Source of the DNA: an uncultured Coleofasciculus sp.
GTDB lineage: Bacteria > Cyanobacteriota > Cyanobacteriia > Cyanobacteriales > Coleofasciculaceae
NCBI GenBank assembly: GCA_937127375.1
Contig: CAKZMA010000684.1
Coordinates: 1-37,962, forward strand
DNA: 37,962 bases
Direction of reading: 5' to 3'
Part shown: positions 1 through 7,482 of the stretch, in pieces
Position numbering within the stretch: the first letter of the stretch is position 1
How the letters are laid out: every line of letters starts with the position of its first letter
The notes under the pieces: model-generated
Told to the model about the DNA's origin: nothing
The model's database searches: none
The model's input: the letters and a program-made list of their open reading frames with translations, nothing else
Position numbers and translations under genes: made by a program

Positions 1-15
1 ATTATGAATCCTGAG

Positions 16-1839
16 TTACACAGGCTTTTCCAGCATAATTAACGTCTCATAATAGTTATCCAGCGAACGCGGACGAGCATTCCGATTACACTTATCCAAC
101 TGAATATCGTGAAGCGCATCGACCTCAAACCCAACCCGTTGTGCTTCATCAGCGAGGATCTCAGCAACGTTAACAACATACAGTGGCTTACGGGTTTTAA
201 ATTGATAAAATGTGCTAGTTTTTCCACTAATGACTACCGCTTTTGCCCCAGGACGTAAAATCCGGTACATCTCAGCAAACGCTTGGCGCATATCCAGAAA
301 ATATCTGCCTGTCGGCTCTGCCTTTATTTGCCGTAGTTTATCTCTGTGCAGCCACTCCACCAGGTCACGTTCATTATTCGTCAACGCCTCAATATCTATG
401 CCATTGCCGTTCATCGAACCGATAGAATTGTCAATTAAATCCTCTACATTATCAAGACCCAATGCAATTAATGACAAAGCTCGCGCCTTCGCATAACTCT
501 CCCGTCCACTCGACGCCGGAAGGTAAGGAGGTGATGTTACTAAAATGTCGAACTGTCCTAAATTACTAGGCAAATGCTTACTATCAGCCGCTATCACCTG
601 GGCATCAGCCAACCGTAAATGAATCCTTTGCTTTAACCATTCACACATTGCCGCCACCTTGACATATTGCCTTAAAGAATCCGTAAAAATAGTAAACAGC
701 GGCTTCTGCGCCAACGTGAGAGAAAACCGTCCCACCCCCGTCCCCATAAAACGCATCCGAATCTTGCGGGATATCGCATCTGACATCAGTACACAAAGCA
801 ACTTATAAAGTCGTGGATCAGATCCAGTAATAGCCGACTGGACTCGATTAATTTCCCTGCTTAACTCCGTGGCAATTTCCCCAGTCATTTTCCGATTTTT
901 CATCAGCCAATCCGGAAAAATAATCGTCATTTCATCGGAGTCACACCGCCCACCGAATCGAGTTTCGATTATCTTATTCTCTATTGCCTGGATAATACGT
1001 GCCGCTTCCGTGGCTAACAACTCGCTATCCATGTCCACAGCATCCAGTTTTGCTTGTGCAATCATGGTCGAGAGTGGATCAATATCGAGTCCTAGACTAG
1101 GAATTCCTAAAATAGACGCTTCTAAAAGCGTTGTCCCACTGCCCACAAAATTATCAAGGACATGAAAACCTTCCCCTAACTCTGGCGTACAACTATTGAG
1201 GATAGAGCGCACCATCCGGGGAAAAAATTTGGCTTTGTAATAGTGGATATCATGGGTTAAATGAGACGTCGTAGACCGTGCGGATAAGGCAATAGTGGTC
1301 AATTTTATGACCGATTTATTAACCGTTCTGTCCAACAGTGCATCAACCAATCCATCTAAATTCCGCTTCGTATCATCAACTCCCTTGGAATGATTAGCGA
1401 CGACCTTAGATAACTCAATCAGGGTATAATGAGGGATGGCTTGAATAATCAGGCGATTGTCCACCACCTGGTTCTTAATAATCGAGCCAACTTGGTGTAC
1501 AGTATCAACTAAAAAAGCTTTGGTGCTTGGGGAAACTTGAGTAACACAATAAATTCGTTGAATAAATGAAACCCGCCGAATCAGGTGAGGCAATAGCTCC
1601 AGTGAAGCCTTAGCGACATAGGCTTGTTTTCCATTTTGCCGAACATGAGCATCTAACCGTCCCAACCCTTCAATCTCCGACAATTCAGGTATGTTTTGGA
1701 TAATGCTTTTAATCTCCACTAAATCCTGAACCCTATCTGACAAAAACGAATCTAGCTCCATCTGGGCGAGTAACAAATCACCTTCAAGAGCTATATTTTG
1801 ACGTAACTTAAAAACGAAAATAGCCGTTGACTCACTCAT
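16..1839 (-). CDS. DNA methyltransferase of a restriction-modification pair (N6-adenine/N4-cytosine type)
   Basis: Probable SAM-dependent amino-methyltransferase that modifies DNA and protects it from the nuclease encoded just upstream. Numbered from MSES, the AdoMet-binding motif I is VLDNFVGSGTTL at about residues 228-239, preceded by KAKFFPRM (about 202-209), an arrangement seen in COG1041/TRM11-like and N6_N4 methylases. Catalytic motif IV is TSPPY at 435-439, so the order is motif I before IV. The first 190 residues match nothing I recognise and may be the target-recognition part. The ATG at 1839 is preferred to a GTG four codons upstream because it overlaps the nuclease stop by 8 bases (ATGAGTGA), which suggests translational coupling. 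The stop lies at 16-18, so the gene is complete. A tRNA methylase is the main alternative; the nuclease neighbour makes DNA the likelier substrate. Confidence 0.8.
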   Translation of the reverse strand: MSESTAIFVFKLRQNIALEGDLLLAQMELDSFLSDRVQDLVEIKSIIQNIPELSEIEGLGRLDAHVRQNGKQAYVAKASLELLPHLIRRVSFIQRIYCVTQVSPSTKAFLVDTVHQVGSIIKNQVVDNRLIIQAIPHYTLIELSKVVANHSKGVDDTKRNLDGLVDALLDRTVNKSVIKLTTIALSARSTTSHLTHDIHYYKAKFFPRMVRSILNSCTPELGEGFHVLDNFVGSGTTLLEASILGIPSLGLDIDPLSTMIAQAKLDAVDMDSELLATEAARIIQAIENKIIETRFGGRCDSDEMTIIFPDWLMKNRKMTGEIATELSREINRVQSAITGSDPRLYKLLCVLMSDAISRKIRMRFMGTGVGRFSLTLAQKPLFTIFTDSLRQYVKVAAMCEWLKQRIHLRLADAQVIAADSKHLPSNLGQFDILVTSPPYLPASSGRESYAKARALSLIALGLDNVEDLIDNSIGSMNGNGIDIEALTNNERDLVEWLHRDKLRQIKAEPTGRYFLDMRQAFAEMYRILRPGAKAVVISGKTSTFYQFKTRKPLYVVNVAEILADEAQRVGFEVDALHDIQLDKCNRNARPRSLDNYYETLIMLEKPV

Positions 1840-3133
1840 CAGACATCTCACCGATTAACCGGGTTAAATTTAATAGTCTATACAAATCAGCATCCCGGTA
1901 TATAGAACGGGTTAAACACAGCAGTGCATCATATAAGTTGAAAATGCTATCTGCCTCAAAAGCAACAATGTTATCGAATCCAATATCTCCGGGTAGAGAC
2001 ACAGAATACTTATCCTTCGTCCAAATGACATCTTGGACTTCAGCCAGGTAACTAGCATACCCATGTTCAGGTAAGAAATTAGATGCCAGGACAGCGCGAA
2101 TCCGACGACGTGGACATTTCTCTTTATAGTAGGTGCCAAACTTTAAAACTTGGTATGTTCCTTTTTTGATATCATCAGTACGCTCCATACCTGGTGCATT
2201 CTTAGAATCATCAACCGAACTGCCACAACCACACATTATCCACCGACGCGAATCCACCGATTTTCTCTTAGTTCTCTGGCGGCTATTGATATACAACTCG
2301 TAAAGTTGCTTCCAGGCTAAAAGAATAGTCGCTAAGTTCTGAGTATTGCTAATAAACTCAGTCAGCGGTGTATAGGGCCAATTGTCTGGCGTATAATGAT
2401 TGAGTGGAATTCGTAAGTCAATGTGAGGGATATACAATGACAAATTGGATTCACTTATCAAAGCCGTTGCCATAGAATGATCTCGTTTAAAAACAAGCTC
2501 ACCCTCTCGAACCTCAGTCATCGGTTTCGTGAGTCTAATTTCCAGAGGATAGACCACTAAGGGTGACGACTTAATTTCTACTAAGGCGAGTATATCCCGA
2601 TCATAAATTACAGCATCTATATCTCCTTGACGAACTGTAGATTTACCAATCTTGGCATCGGGGGCAATTCGACGGGCGACTTCAGATAAAATTAAAATTG
2701 TCGTATCAGCCGCCATTTGTCCGATAGCATCCGAACCCGGTTTGTTTGATTTAGCTGATGGCTTGATCCCACGCTTAACACTACAGCGAGGACAAGTCTT
2801 GAGAAATGGAAAATATAAAGAGGGATGCTCATCTAATTCACTACCAGCACAGTAAATCCATCCCCCATCTGCAACCATTCGTTCTACGTATTTAGCCGAT
2901 AACACCAAATCAAAAAGCGCCGGGAGAGCTATACTGGGAGGATAATTTTCAACTCCATCCCGGGATGAGCGACACAAGTCCTGATAAGTGTCAATAAACG
3001 TGCTGGTTAATTGAGTTGCTCCATCTGCGGGTAAAAGAGTTAGGGAATTTTGCAACGAGATCATCTTACTACGAATCTCACAGCGAGTCTCGCAGGATAA
3101 TCCACAAGGTAAGTCAGTAAAATTAGAATTCAT
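1832..3133 (-). CDS. Putative PD-(D/E)XK restriction endonuclease
   Basis: Probable type II restriction nuclease partnered with the downstream methylase. A PD-(D/E)XK-like core is visible: GDIDAVIYD (Asp173) followed by LALVEIKSS (Glu186, Lys188), with a preceding helix at about 143-157. A CPRC pair at 114-117 and further cysteines at 10, 14, 18 and 95 could bind zinc or a structural metal. A second cysteine pair occurs in MCGCGS near residue 300. The 433-residue protein has no family name that I recognise, so the recognition site cannot be guessed. Its last eight bases overlap the methylase start, and the gene order is nuclease then methylase. The start is the ATG at 3133; no strong ribosome-binding site is evident. 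Function is inferred from the catalytic motif plus context. Confidence 0.65.
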   Translation of the reverse strand: MNSNFTDLPCGLSCETRCEIRSKMISLQNSLTLLPADGATQLTSTFIDTYQDLCRSSRDGVENYPPSIALPALFDLVLSAKYVERMVADGGWIYCAGSELDEHPSLYFPFLKTCPRCSVKRGIKPSAKSNKPGSDAIGQMAADTTILILSEVARRIAPDAKIGKSTVRQGDIDAVIYDRDILALVEIKSSPLVVYPLEIRLTKPMTEVREGELVFKRDHSMATALISESNLSLYIPHIDLRIPLNHYTPDNWPYTPLTEFISNTQNLATILLAWKQLYELYINSRQRTKRKSVDSRRWIMCGCGSSVDDSKNAPGMERTDDIKKGTYQVLKFGTYYKEKCPRRRIRAVLASNFLPEHGYASYLAEVQDVIWTKDKYSVSLPGDIGFDNIVAFEADSIFNLYDALLCLTRSIYRDADLYRLLNLTRLIGEMSDE

Positions 3134-3463
3134 GCTTAATTTTTTGTCTACAACCTGGATTTATTAGGACTACTGAATCGGTGTTATCGAACACCAGTCC
3201 AGTAATCAAATTATCTACTTAAATCCCCAAAGATGGTAACATGAATATACCAAATATCCCCTCTTTTTAGTTTCTTCTTGAATAAGAGCGGGTTTTGTTG
3301 AAGGGCTATCAGTAACCAACTCTCCTAAGATACTTGCGCCAGCCCCTACGATCCTTCACGACCTTCGAGGGCATATTATGACCACTAACTGCTATTACAC
3401 CGACTGACGCTCTAGGCGCTTTCGCGCTACCCGAGTGACGAATAGCCTGAGCAAAACTCACCA
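3134..3463. other. Intergenic spacer, no gene recognised
   Basis: About 330 bases between the divergent nuclease gene and the small plus-strand gene at 3464. I see no RNA gene and no convincing coding frame. It presumably holds divergent promoters, but no clear -35/-10 pair could be assigned. Confidence 0.4.
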
Positions 3464-3706
3464 ATGCTAAAACTAAAACTAACAAAAAGTGGAATTATTT
3501 GCCTAAACAAGCAGACAGCTTTAGCCATTCAAAACGTCCTCCACATTATACCCCAAAAAGTAGGACGAAGCGGACAACAAATCATTAAATGTGACCGAAA
3601 AAACTACCAAAAGCTAGTGCTTAATCTCTATAAAGCTGGGTTTGCTATTAGTCTTGTCCCCCCGGCAATGAGCCGCCAACACCACCAAGCTACACCCGCT
3701 ATTTAA
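3464..3706 (+). CDS. Small basic hypothetical protein (80 aa)
   Basis: I do not recognise this protein. It is lysine-rich (starts MLKLKLTKSG) with alternating hydrophobic and basic residues through about residue 66, then a polar tail. It has no signal peptide and no membrane segment. Support for a real gene is modest: an ATG start, a plausible composition, and a very strong intrinsic terminator only 20 bases after the stop, which fits a monocistronic transcript. It sits between the restriction-modification pair and holB. It could instead be part of a non-coding transcript ending at the same terminator. Confidence 0.4.
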   Translation: MLKLKLTKSGIICLNKQTALAIQNVLHIIPQKVGRSGQQIIKCDRKNYQKLVLNLYKAGFAISLVPPAMSRQHHQATPAI

Positions 3707-3725
3707 TGACTCACGGAGCGACCTG

Positions 3726-3756
3726 ACCCAGTTCTTGGGGTAGAACTGGGTTTTTT
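3726..3756 (+). terminator. Strong intrinsic terminator
   Basis: Perfect 10-bp stem ACCCAGTTCT (3726-3735) with AGAACTGGGT (3742-3751), a 6-base loop, then a run of six T ending at 3756. It follows the 80-aa ORF and insulates holB from upstream transcription. Confidence 0.85.
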
Positions 3757-3889
3757 AATATCCAACCTCAGACCCGATAAGTTGTCGTGCCTTCGAGTGG
3801 ATTGAAGGAAATCTATAAGGTTCGACATCATCTGGGTTTGTCATTTTGTTAGCGAAGCTCGGCGTTAGCCCAAGCGTGAATTTCTTACC

Positions 3890-4918
3890 ATGAGCATTCT
3901 TCAATTTTTTCCCGACCCCGGAGACCCCGACGAATCGCTAATTGACCCTTTCGACCCAATCGTCGGACAAGACCAAGCGATCGCCCTATTACAAGGAGCA
4001 ATTACCACCAACCGCATCGCCCCCGCCTACCTCTTTGCCGGACCCGTCGGTGTCGGTAAGCGCCTAGTCGCCCGATGCTTTGCCATCGCTCTGTCCAATG
4101 GCTTCCCCACCAACAACTTTCTCAACGAACGTTTACACAAAAGCAACCACCCCGACCTGCTGTGGGTAGAACCAACCTACCTGCATCAAGGCAACCTGGT
4201 AACCACAACAGAAGCCCATACCCAAAAATTGGAGTTCAAAAAACCTCCCCAAATTAGAATCGAGCAAGTCCGGGAAATTGTCAAATTCCTCTCCCGACCG
4301 CCCTTAGAAGCCTCCCGGTCTATTGTGGTCATTGAGCAAGCTGACACCCTGGCTGACTCAGCAGCAAATGCCCTGCTCAAAACCCTAGAAGAACCGGGTC
4401 GTGCCACCTTAATTCTGACAGCTTCCTCGACTCACTCCTTACTGCCCACAATTGTTTCCCGCTGCACCCACGTCCCCTTCCGTTCCCTATCCCAAAGCGA
4501 TACCAAACGGGTCTTGCAGCAGACTGGCCATGGGGAGATTTTGGCAGACAATACGCTATTGCAACTCTCCTGGGGGAGTCCTGGAAAAGCCATCGCATCT
4601 TTCAATCAACTCAATTGCATTCCCCAAGATTTGCGACGCGCCCTCACCGAATTGCCCTTAACCACCCGTCAAGCCTTAGAACTAGCTTCCTTTATCGACA
4701 AAACCCTAGATGCACAGACCCAACTTTGGTTAATTGATTACTTACAACACTGCTACTGGCAACTCCACCATCAACCCAGTATCATCCAACACCTAGAGAA
4801 CGCCCGAAACTATCTCCTTAAGCTAGCGCAATCCAGACTGGTTTGGGACGTTACCCTCATGCAACTTTCCCATCTAACGCCGAGTTTCGCTTTCCAAAAC
4901 TCAAAAACCCATAATTAA
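3890..4918 (+). CDS. holB: DNA polymerase III subunit delta-prime
   Basis: Clamp-loader ATPase-family subunit that helps place the sliding clamp on DNA. It shows the AAA+ fold signature: VGQDQAIALL near residue 25, Walker A GPVGVGK at 51-57 (followed by Arg rather than Thr/Ser, as in delta-prime subunits that do not hydrolyse ATP), NHPDLLWVEP near 85, LLKTLEEPG near 165 and the SRC motif near 189. The cysteine cluster of the E. coli zinc module is absent, as I recall for cyanobacterial homologues. At 342 aa the length is normal. The first 24 residues are an acidic extension. There is no clear Shine-Dalgarno before the ATG. Unusually, it heads a run with a Rho-N/SAP-like gene and two SSB-type genes. 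Whether it is the sole genomic copy cannot be told from here. Confidence 0.88.
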   Translation: MSILQFFPDPGDPDESLIDPFDPIVGQDQAIALLQGAITTNRIAPAYLFAGPVGVGKRLVARCFAIALSNGFPTNNFLNERLHKSNHPDLLWVEPTYLHQGNLVTTTEAHTQKLEFKKPPQIRIEQVREIVKFLSRPPLEASRSIVVIEQADTLADSAANALLKTLEEPGRATLILTASSTHSLLPTIVSRCTHVPFRSLSQSDTKRVLQQTGHGEILADNTLLQLSWGSPGKAIASFNQLNCIPQDLRRALTELPLTTRQALELASFIDKTLDAQTQLWLIDYLQHCYWQLHHQPSIIQHLENARNYLLKLAQSRLVWDVTLMQLSHLTPSFAFQNSKTHN

Positions 4919-4947
4919 CCCGCCCTTTCTTGGTGTGGGTTAATTAT
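4911..4947 (+). promoter_or_regulatory. Inverted repeat over the holB stop codon
   Basis: Perfect 11-bp stem ATAATTAACCC (4911-4921) with GGGTTAATTAT (4937-4947) and a 15-base loop. The left arm contains the holB stop codon. There is no following T tract, so it is more likely an mRNA processing or attenuation hairpin, or a protein site, than a terminator. Confidence 0.6.
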
Positions 4948-4954
4948 TCTGTGG

Positions 4955-5001
4955 TTTGATACAGCGCCTTCACAGGCGTATTCCGTGAAATATGTATCAA
5001 A
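4955..5001 (+). promoter_or_regulatory. Structured leader before the Rho-N-like gene
   Basis: Outer perfect 9-bp stem TTTGATACA (4955-4963) with TGTATCAAA (4993-5001). Inside, CGCC (4965-4968) can pair with GGCG (4975-4978), while TTCAC (4969-4973) can alternatively pair with GTGAA (4985-4989), which gives two competing folds. It ends 18 bases before the ATG at 5020, whose GAGGG ribosome-binding site lies between them. A regulatory role is inferred. Confidence 0.5.
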
Positions 5002-5019
5002 AAATGAGGGAAAAAACTC

Positions 5020-5490
5020 ATGACCTACACCCAATCACTTCCCACCTTTACTGTTGAATTTAGCCAACTCAACGACCTAGCCAAACAGCTCAGACAGCTT
5101 GGTGCCAAATTCAATGCCCATACTGACCGCGCCACCCAGCGGTCTGTTCTGAGTTTCAAAGTATTGCCAAAAAAGGCATTGAAACTGCTGGTCAAGCCCC
5201 CTGCTGAAGCACCCGCTATTGCTGACCCTTGGGACGAACCACTGGAAGAAGCTGATGTCCCCGTCGCCCCAGTTGTCACAGCCTCTGCCCCTAGCGAAGC
5301 AACACCCATGCTACTGCTACCCCCAGGAACTCCCACACAGACGTGGGCATCCACAGAGCAACTCCAAGGCTTGAGCAAAACTCGCCTGAAAAAGTTGGCT
5401 AAACGTTTCCGCATTCAGGGTCGCAGCCAAATGGATACCGAGCAGTTGGTCGCTGCCTTGGTAGGACAAGTAAGTGCCGCAGACCTCTAG
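5020..5490 (+). CDS. Small protein with C-terminal Rho-N/SAP-like domain
   Basis: A 156-residue protein of unknown function. Residues 1-55 form a mixed alpha/beta head (FTVEFSQLNDLAKQLRQLG). Residues 60-110 are a Pro/Ala-rich linker. The C-terminal part (about 112-150), with LSKTRLKKLAKRFRIQG then MDTEQLVAAL, has the helix-extended-helix look of Rho N-terminal/SAP domains that touch nucleic acid. It lies between holB and ssb with short structured gaps, and a GAGGG ribosome-binding site precedes the ATG. Context suggests a nucleic-acid-binding partner of the replication proteins, but this is inference. Its acidic linker could make it a spacer-tethered adaptor. Confidence 0.6.
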   Translation: MTYTQSLPTFTVEFSQLNDLAKQLRQLGAKFNAHTDRATQRSVLSFKVLPKKALKLLVKPPAEAPAIADPWDEPLEEADVPVAPVVTASAPSEATPMLLLPPGTPTQTWASTEQLQGLSKTRLKKLAKRFRIQGRSQMDTEQLVAALVGQVSAADL

Positions 5491-5541
5491 GAATTTAACA
5501 TAATTCGCTCCAGTTCCCCACCCGACGAAACCCGTGAACTT

Positions 5542-5555
5542 CGCCCTATCGGGCG
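5542..5555 (+). promoter_or_regulatory. Short hairpin upstream of ssb
   Basis: CGCCC (5542-5546) pairs with GGGCG (5551-5555) across a TATC loop. It lies 35 bases before the ssb start, whose TAGGAG ribosome-binding site is close to the ATG at 5591. The stem is short, so the call is weak. Confidence 0.35.
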
Positions 5556-5590
5556 GCAAGCAGTGACAAAAAAGTTAGGAGATTTCACCC

Positions 5591-5971
5591 ATGTCTCTCA
5601 TCAACTCAGTTAGCTTAGTCGGTCGCCTCGGACAAGACCCCGAAACCCGCTACTTTCCCTCTGGCAGCGTGTTGGTCAAACTGTCTGTGGCAGTAGATCG
5701 CCAGACCTCGCGGGAGGAACAGCCCGATTGGTTTGCTTGCGAACTCTGGGGCAAAACAGCCGAAGTCGCTGCCAACTATACCAGCAAGGGCAGCTTGATT
5801 GGCGTTACTGGGTCTTTGAAGCTGGAGACTTGGAGCGATCGCAACTCTGGCGAACAACGCACTAAGCCCATTATCAAAGTAGATCGGCTGCAACTATTAA
5901 GTGCCAAGTCTCAAGATGCTGACTCATCAGCCTCCCCTAGTGATGACTATTATAACGGCACTGACTTCTAA
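5591..5971 (+). CDS. ssb: Single-stranded DNA-binding protein
   Basis: OB-fold SSB that coats single-stranded DNA in replication and repair. Family landmarks are clear: SLVGRLGQDPETRYFPSG at about 8-25, PDWFACELWGKTAE near 45-58, NYTSKGSLIGVTGSL near 62-76, and WSDRNSGEQR near 81-90. The length of 126 aa is short. The C-terminus is DDYYNGTDF rather than the canonical DDDIPF tip, a shortened tail that I recall from cyanobacterial SSBs. The TAGGAG ribosome-binding site supports the ATG at 5591. It is third in the holB run, with 100 bases separating it from the upstream gene. It is likely tetrameric, by family knowledge. Confidence 0.93.
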   Translation: MSLINSVSLVGRLGQDPETRYFPSGSVLVKLSVAVDRQTSREEQPDWFACELWGKTAEVAANYTSKGSLIGVTGSLKLETWSDRNSGEQRTKPIIKVDRLQLLSAKSQDADSSASPSDDYYNGTDF

Positions 5972-5994
5972 CCTTCACAGATAATCTCTCCCTT

Positions 5995-6039
5995 CACCCA
6001 TCCTATTTCCCACAACGTCACGGGATTGCGGGATGGGTG
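5995..6039 (+). promoter_or_regulatory. Stem-loop between ssb and the SSB-like gene
   Basis: Perfect 9-bp arms CACCCATCC (5995-6003) and GGATGGGTG (6031-6039) with a 27-base loop. The right arm contains an in-frame ATG (6033), which argues against that start for the next gene. There is no T tract, so this is a candidate mRNA stability or attenuation element. Confidence 0.5.
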
Positions 6040-6116
6040 TCACCGCTTTGGGGAATTCCAAATGTGGTGCTACGCACTGCTTTCGTGACCAAAAACACAG
6101 CAAAAGGAAACGCACA

Positions 6117-6548
6117 ATGAACAACGCTACCCAAAAAATCCGCATCGATTCTCTCAATGCCAGCCATACGCAAGAGGGGACACTTCACGTTTGGGGCAAG
6201 TGTACGTTTCAGTTTTATGATCGCGGCTCAATTCAAATGGCTCCCCTTCAGTTTTCCAGCTACGGTAACTGTGCTGTGGCTTTAAATGAAGCCGGAGTGG
6301 GTGCAGTTGTCTTGGGCTTGGGACGACTCAATATGAATGTGGTTGAGAAAGCAGACTACAAACAAAAAGTAGTCGATTTCACCATCACCAATGCCGAAAT
6401 CATTCGCCAAGGCAGCACCCAGACCCAACCCGTTCAACCTGTGTCCCCCACTCCACCCCAACTGACAGCAATTGCTGGCGGTAATAGCAACAGCACTAAT
6501 GGTAACGGCAAAGGGCAAGTCGCTGACTTATTGGACATTCCCTTTTAA
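6117..6548 (+). CDS. OB-fold-like protein with an SSB-type LLDIPF C-terminal tip
   Basis: A 143-residue protein that I read as SSB-like. A beta-rich N-terminal half (about 1-97: TLHVWGKCTFQFYDRG, ALNEAGVGAVVLGLGRLN) is followed by a Gln/Pro/Asn/Gly-rich disordered linker (98-134) and the tip ADLLDIPF. That layout of OB core, flexible linker and terminal xDIPF is the SSB plan, in which the tip recruits replication and repair enzymes. The core itself does not carry the usual SSB signature motifs. ATG 6117 is chosen because AAAGGAAA stands just upstream; the alternative ATG at 6033 lies in a stem-loop and adds residues without family character. It follows ssb and precedes a terminator, so it is probably the last gene of this transcript. 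Confidence 0.6.
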   Translation: MNNATQKIRIDSLNASHTQEGTLHVWGKCTFQFYDRGSIQMAPLQFSSYGNCAVALNEAGVGAVVLGLGRLNMNVVEKADYKQKVVDFTITNAEIIRQGSTQTQPVQPVSPTPPQLTAIAGGNSNSTNGNGKGQVADLLDIPF

Positions 6549-6596
6549 ATTGTTCAACAACTCTCCCCTTTCCCTTTAATTAATAACTAATCAATC

Positions 6597-6632
6597 AACC
6601 CCCATGCCGTTGGCACAGGGGTTATTTTTTTT
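6597..6632 (+). terminator. Intrinsic terminator ending the holB-ssb run
   Basis: AACCCC (6597-6602) pairs with GGGGTT (6618-6623), extended inside by TGCC (6605-6608) with GGCA (6612-6615), followed by eight T (6625-6632). It lies 48 bases after the stop of the SSB-like gene. Confidence 0.85.
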
Positions 6633-6678
6633 AAGCAAATTCCCTTCCCTGAATAATAGAGCGCTATGCGCCTGATTA

Positions 6679-7224
6679 ATGACACAATTCAGGGCAATCA
6701 ACGTGAATAATACTACAACCCTCTGTGGTTTAGCTGGAGAAAATTTATTCAACCAGCTCGTTGCGGCTTGTCACAAACTTAAACGAGTGAAATTCAGCTC
6801 CCAAAAACTCATTCAAGTTGCCAATAATTCGGCTATCGGACGCCAGCGTTTGGCGCTCTCCCTGCCGTATCTTTTGGCAGAATACGGAATTCCTGTACGC
6901 CAGGAAAATCGCTATTACCTTCATCTTAACTGGAAATCGGTTCCGGCGGAGGTTATCCTCGATTACGTCTACGGAATCGACTCCTGCGTGCAGCTATTTG
7001 GCTGGATTGTCGCCTTGGATATCACCACCAACCCTAACGCCGTTGAAGCCAAACAAAACAAACTTCAACACCTTGCACCATTATGGCAAGCGCTCGGCAT
7101 TGACCGCACAGCGGTCTTTTTGATGGACAAACCCTGTCCGCGCGACCGAACCACCGACTTGGTCACTGCCCTGCGACAGGTGATTAAAGGGCAAACGTCC
7201 ATACTTGTGGGTTCGCGCATTTAG
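6679..7224 (+). CDS. Hypothetical protein (181 aa)
   Basis: Not recognised. No signal peptide or membrane segment is visible. Residues 45-80 (SQKLIQVANNSAIGRQRLALSL) could form a helix-turn-helix-like unit. The middle reads as an alpha/beta fold (ILDYVYGIDSCVQLFGWIVALD), and the C-terminal part holds LWQALGIDRTAVFLMD. It stands between the terminator of the ssb run and the tyrosine recombinase gene on the same strand, so it may belong to an integrative element, but that rests on position alone. The ATG at 6679 has no strong ribosome-binding site. A GTG eight codons downstream, in frame, is an alternative start. Confidence 0.55.
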   Translation: MTQFRAINVNNTTTLCGLAGENLFNQLVAACHKLKRVKFSSQKLIQVANNSAIGRQRLALSLPYLLAEYGIPVRQENRYYLHLNWKSVPAEVILDYVYGIDSCVQLFGWIVALDITTNPNAVEAKQNKLQHLAPLWQALGIDRTAVFLMDKPCPRDRTTDLVTALRQVIKGQTSILVGSRI

Positions 7225-7286
7225 TCGTTGCGGCGATAGGTTCCCCACCCTATCCCTATTCTTAGCCGCACTTGATCAAAGGCGAA

Positions 7287-7318
7287 TCAAATCGGGGTAT
7301 TCCATGTCCCCGATTTGA
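7287..7318 (+). terminator. Stem-loop after the 181-aa gene
   Basis: Perfect 11-bp stem TCAAATCGGGG (7287-7297) with CCCCGATTTGA (7308-7318) and a 10-base loop. It lacks a T tract on the plus strand, so termination is uncertain. As the nearest inverted repeat upstream of the recombinase gene it is also a candidate recombination or regulatory site. Confidence 0.45.
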
Positions 7319-7482
7319 CTGACATTTATCAAACTGTAGTTAGCACTACCCAATCATTTAATTTTCTAATAGTTATCTAGTTTATCTGATAGTTTGATGC
7401 AAGTAAGATAATGTTTCGTTATTTTACATGATGGGGGTAGCTTCTGGGGGACAATAGAAACGGCGCTCTCCTTCGATTTCCC

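Noticed and set aside
4955-5001. Structured leader considered as a tRNA or known riboswitch
   Set aside because: Too short, with no tRNA arms or conserved riboswitch core that I recognise.
5025-5414. 129-aa minus-strand ORF opposite the Rho-N-like gene
   Set aside because: Low-complexity Ser/Gly composition mirrors the Pro/Ala linker of the plus-strand gene, which has a ribosome-binding site and coherent neighbours.
7225-7482. Attachment site for the tyrosine recombinase
   Set aside because: An inverted repeat is present at 7287-7318, but no matching direct repeat or tRNA end was found in the window.
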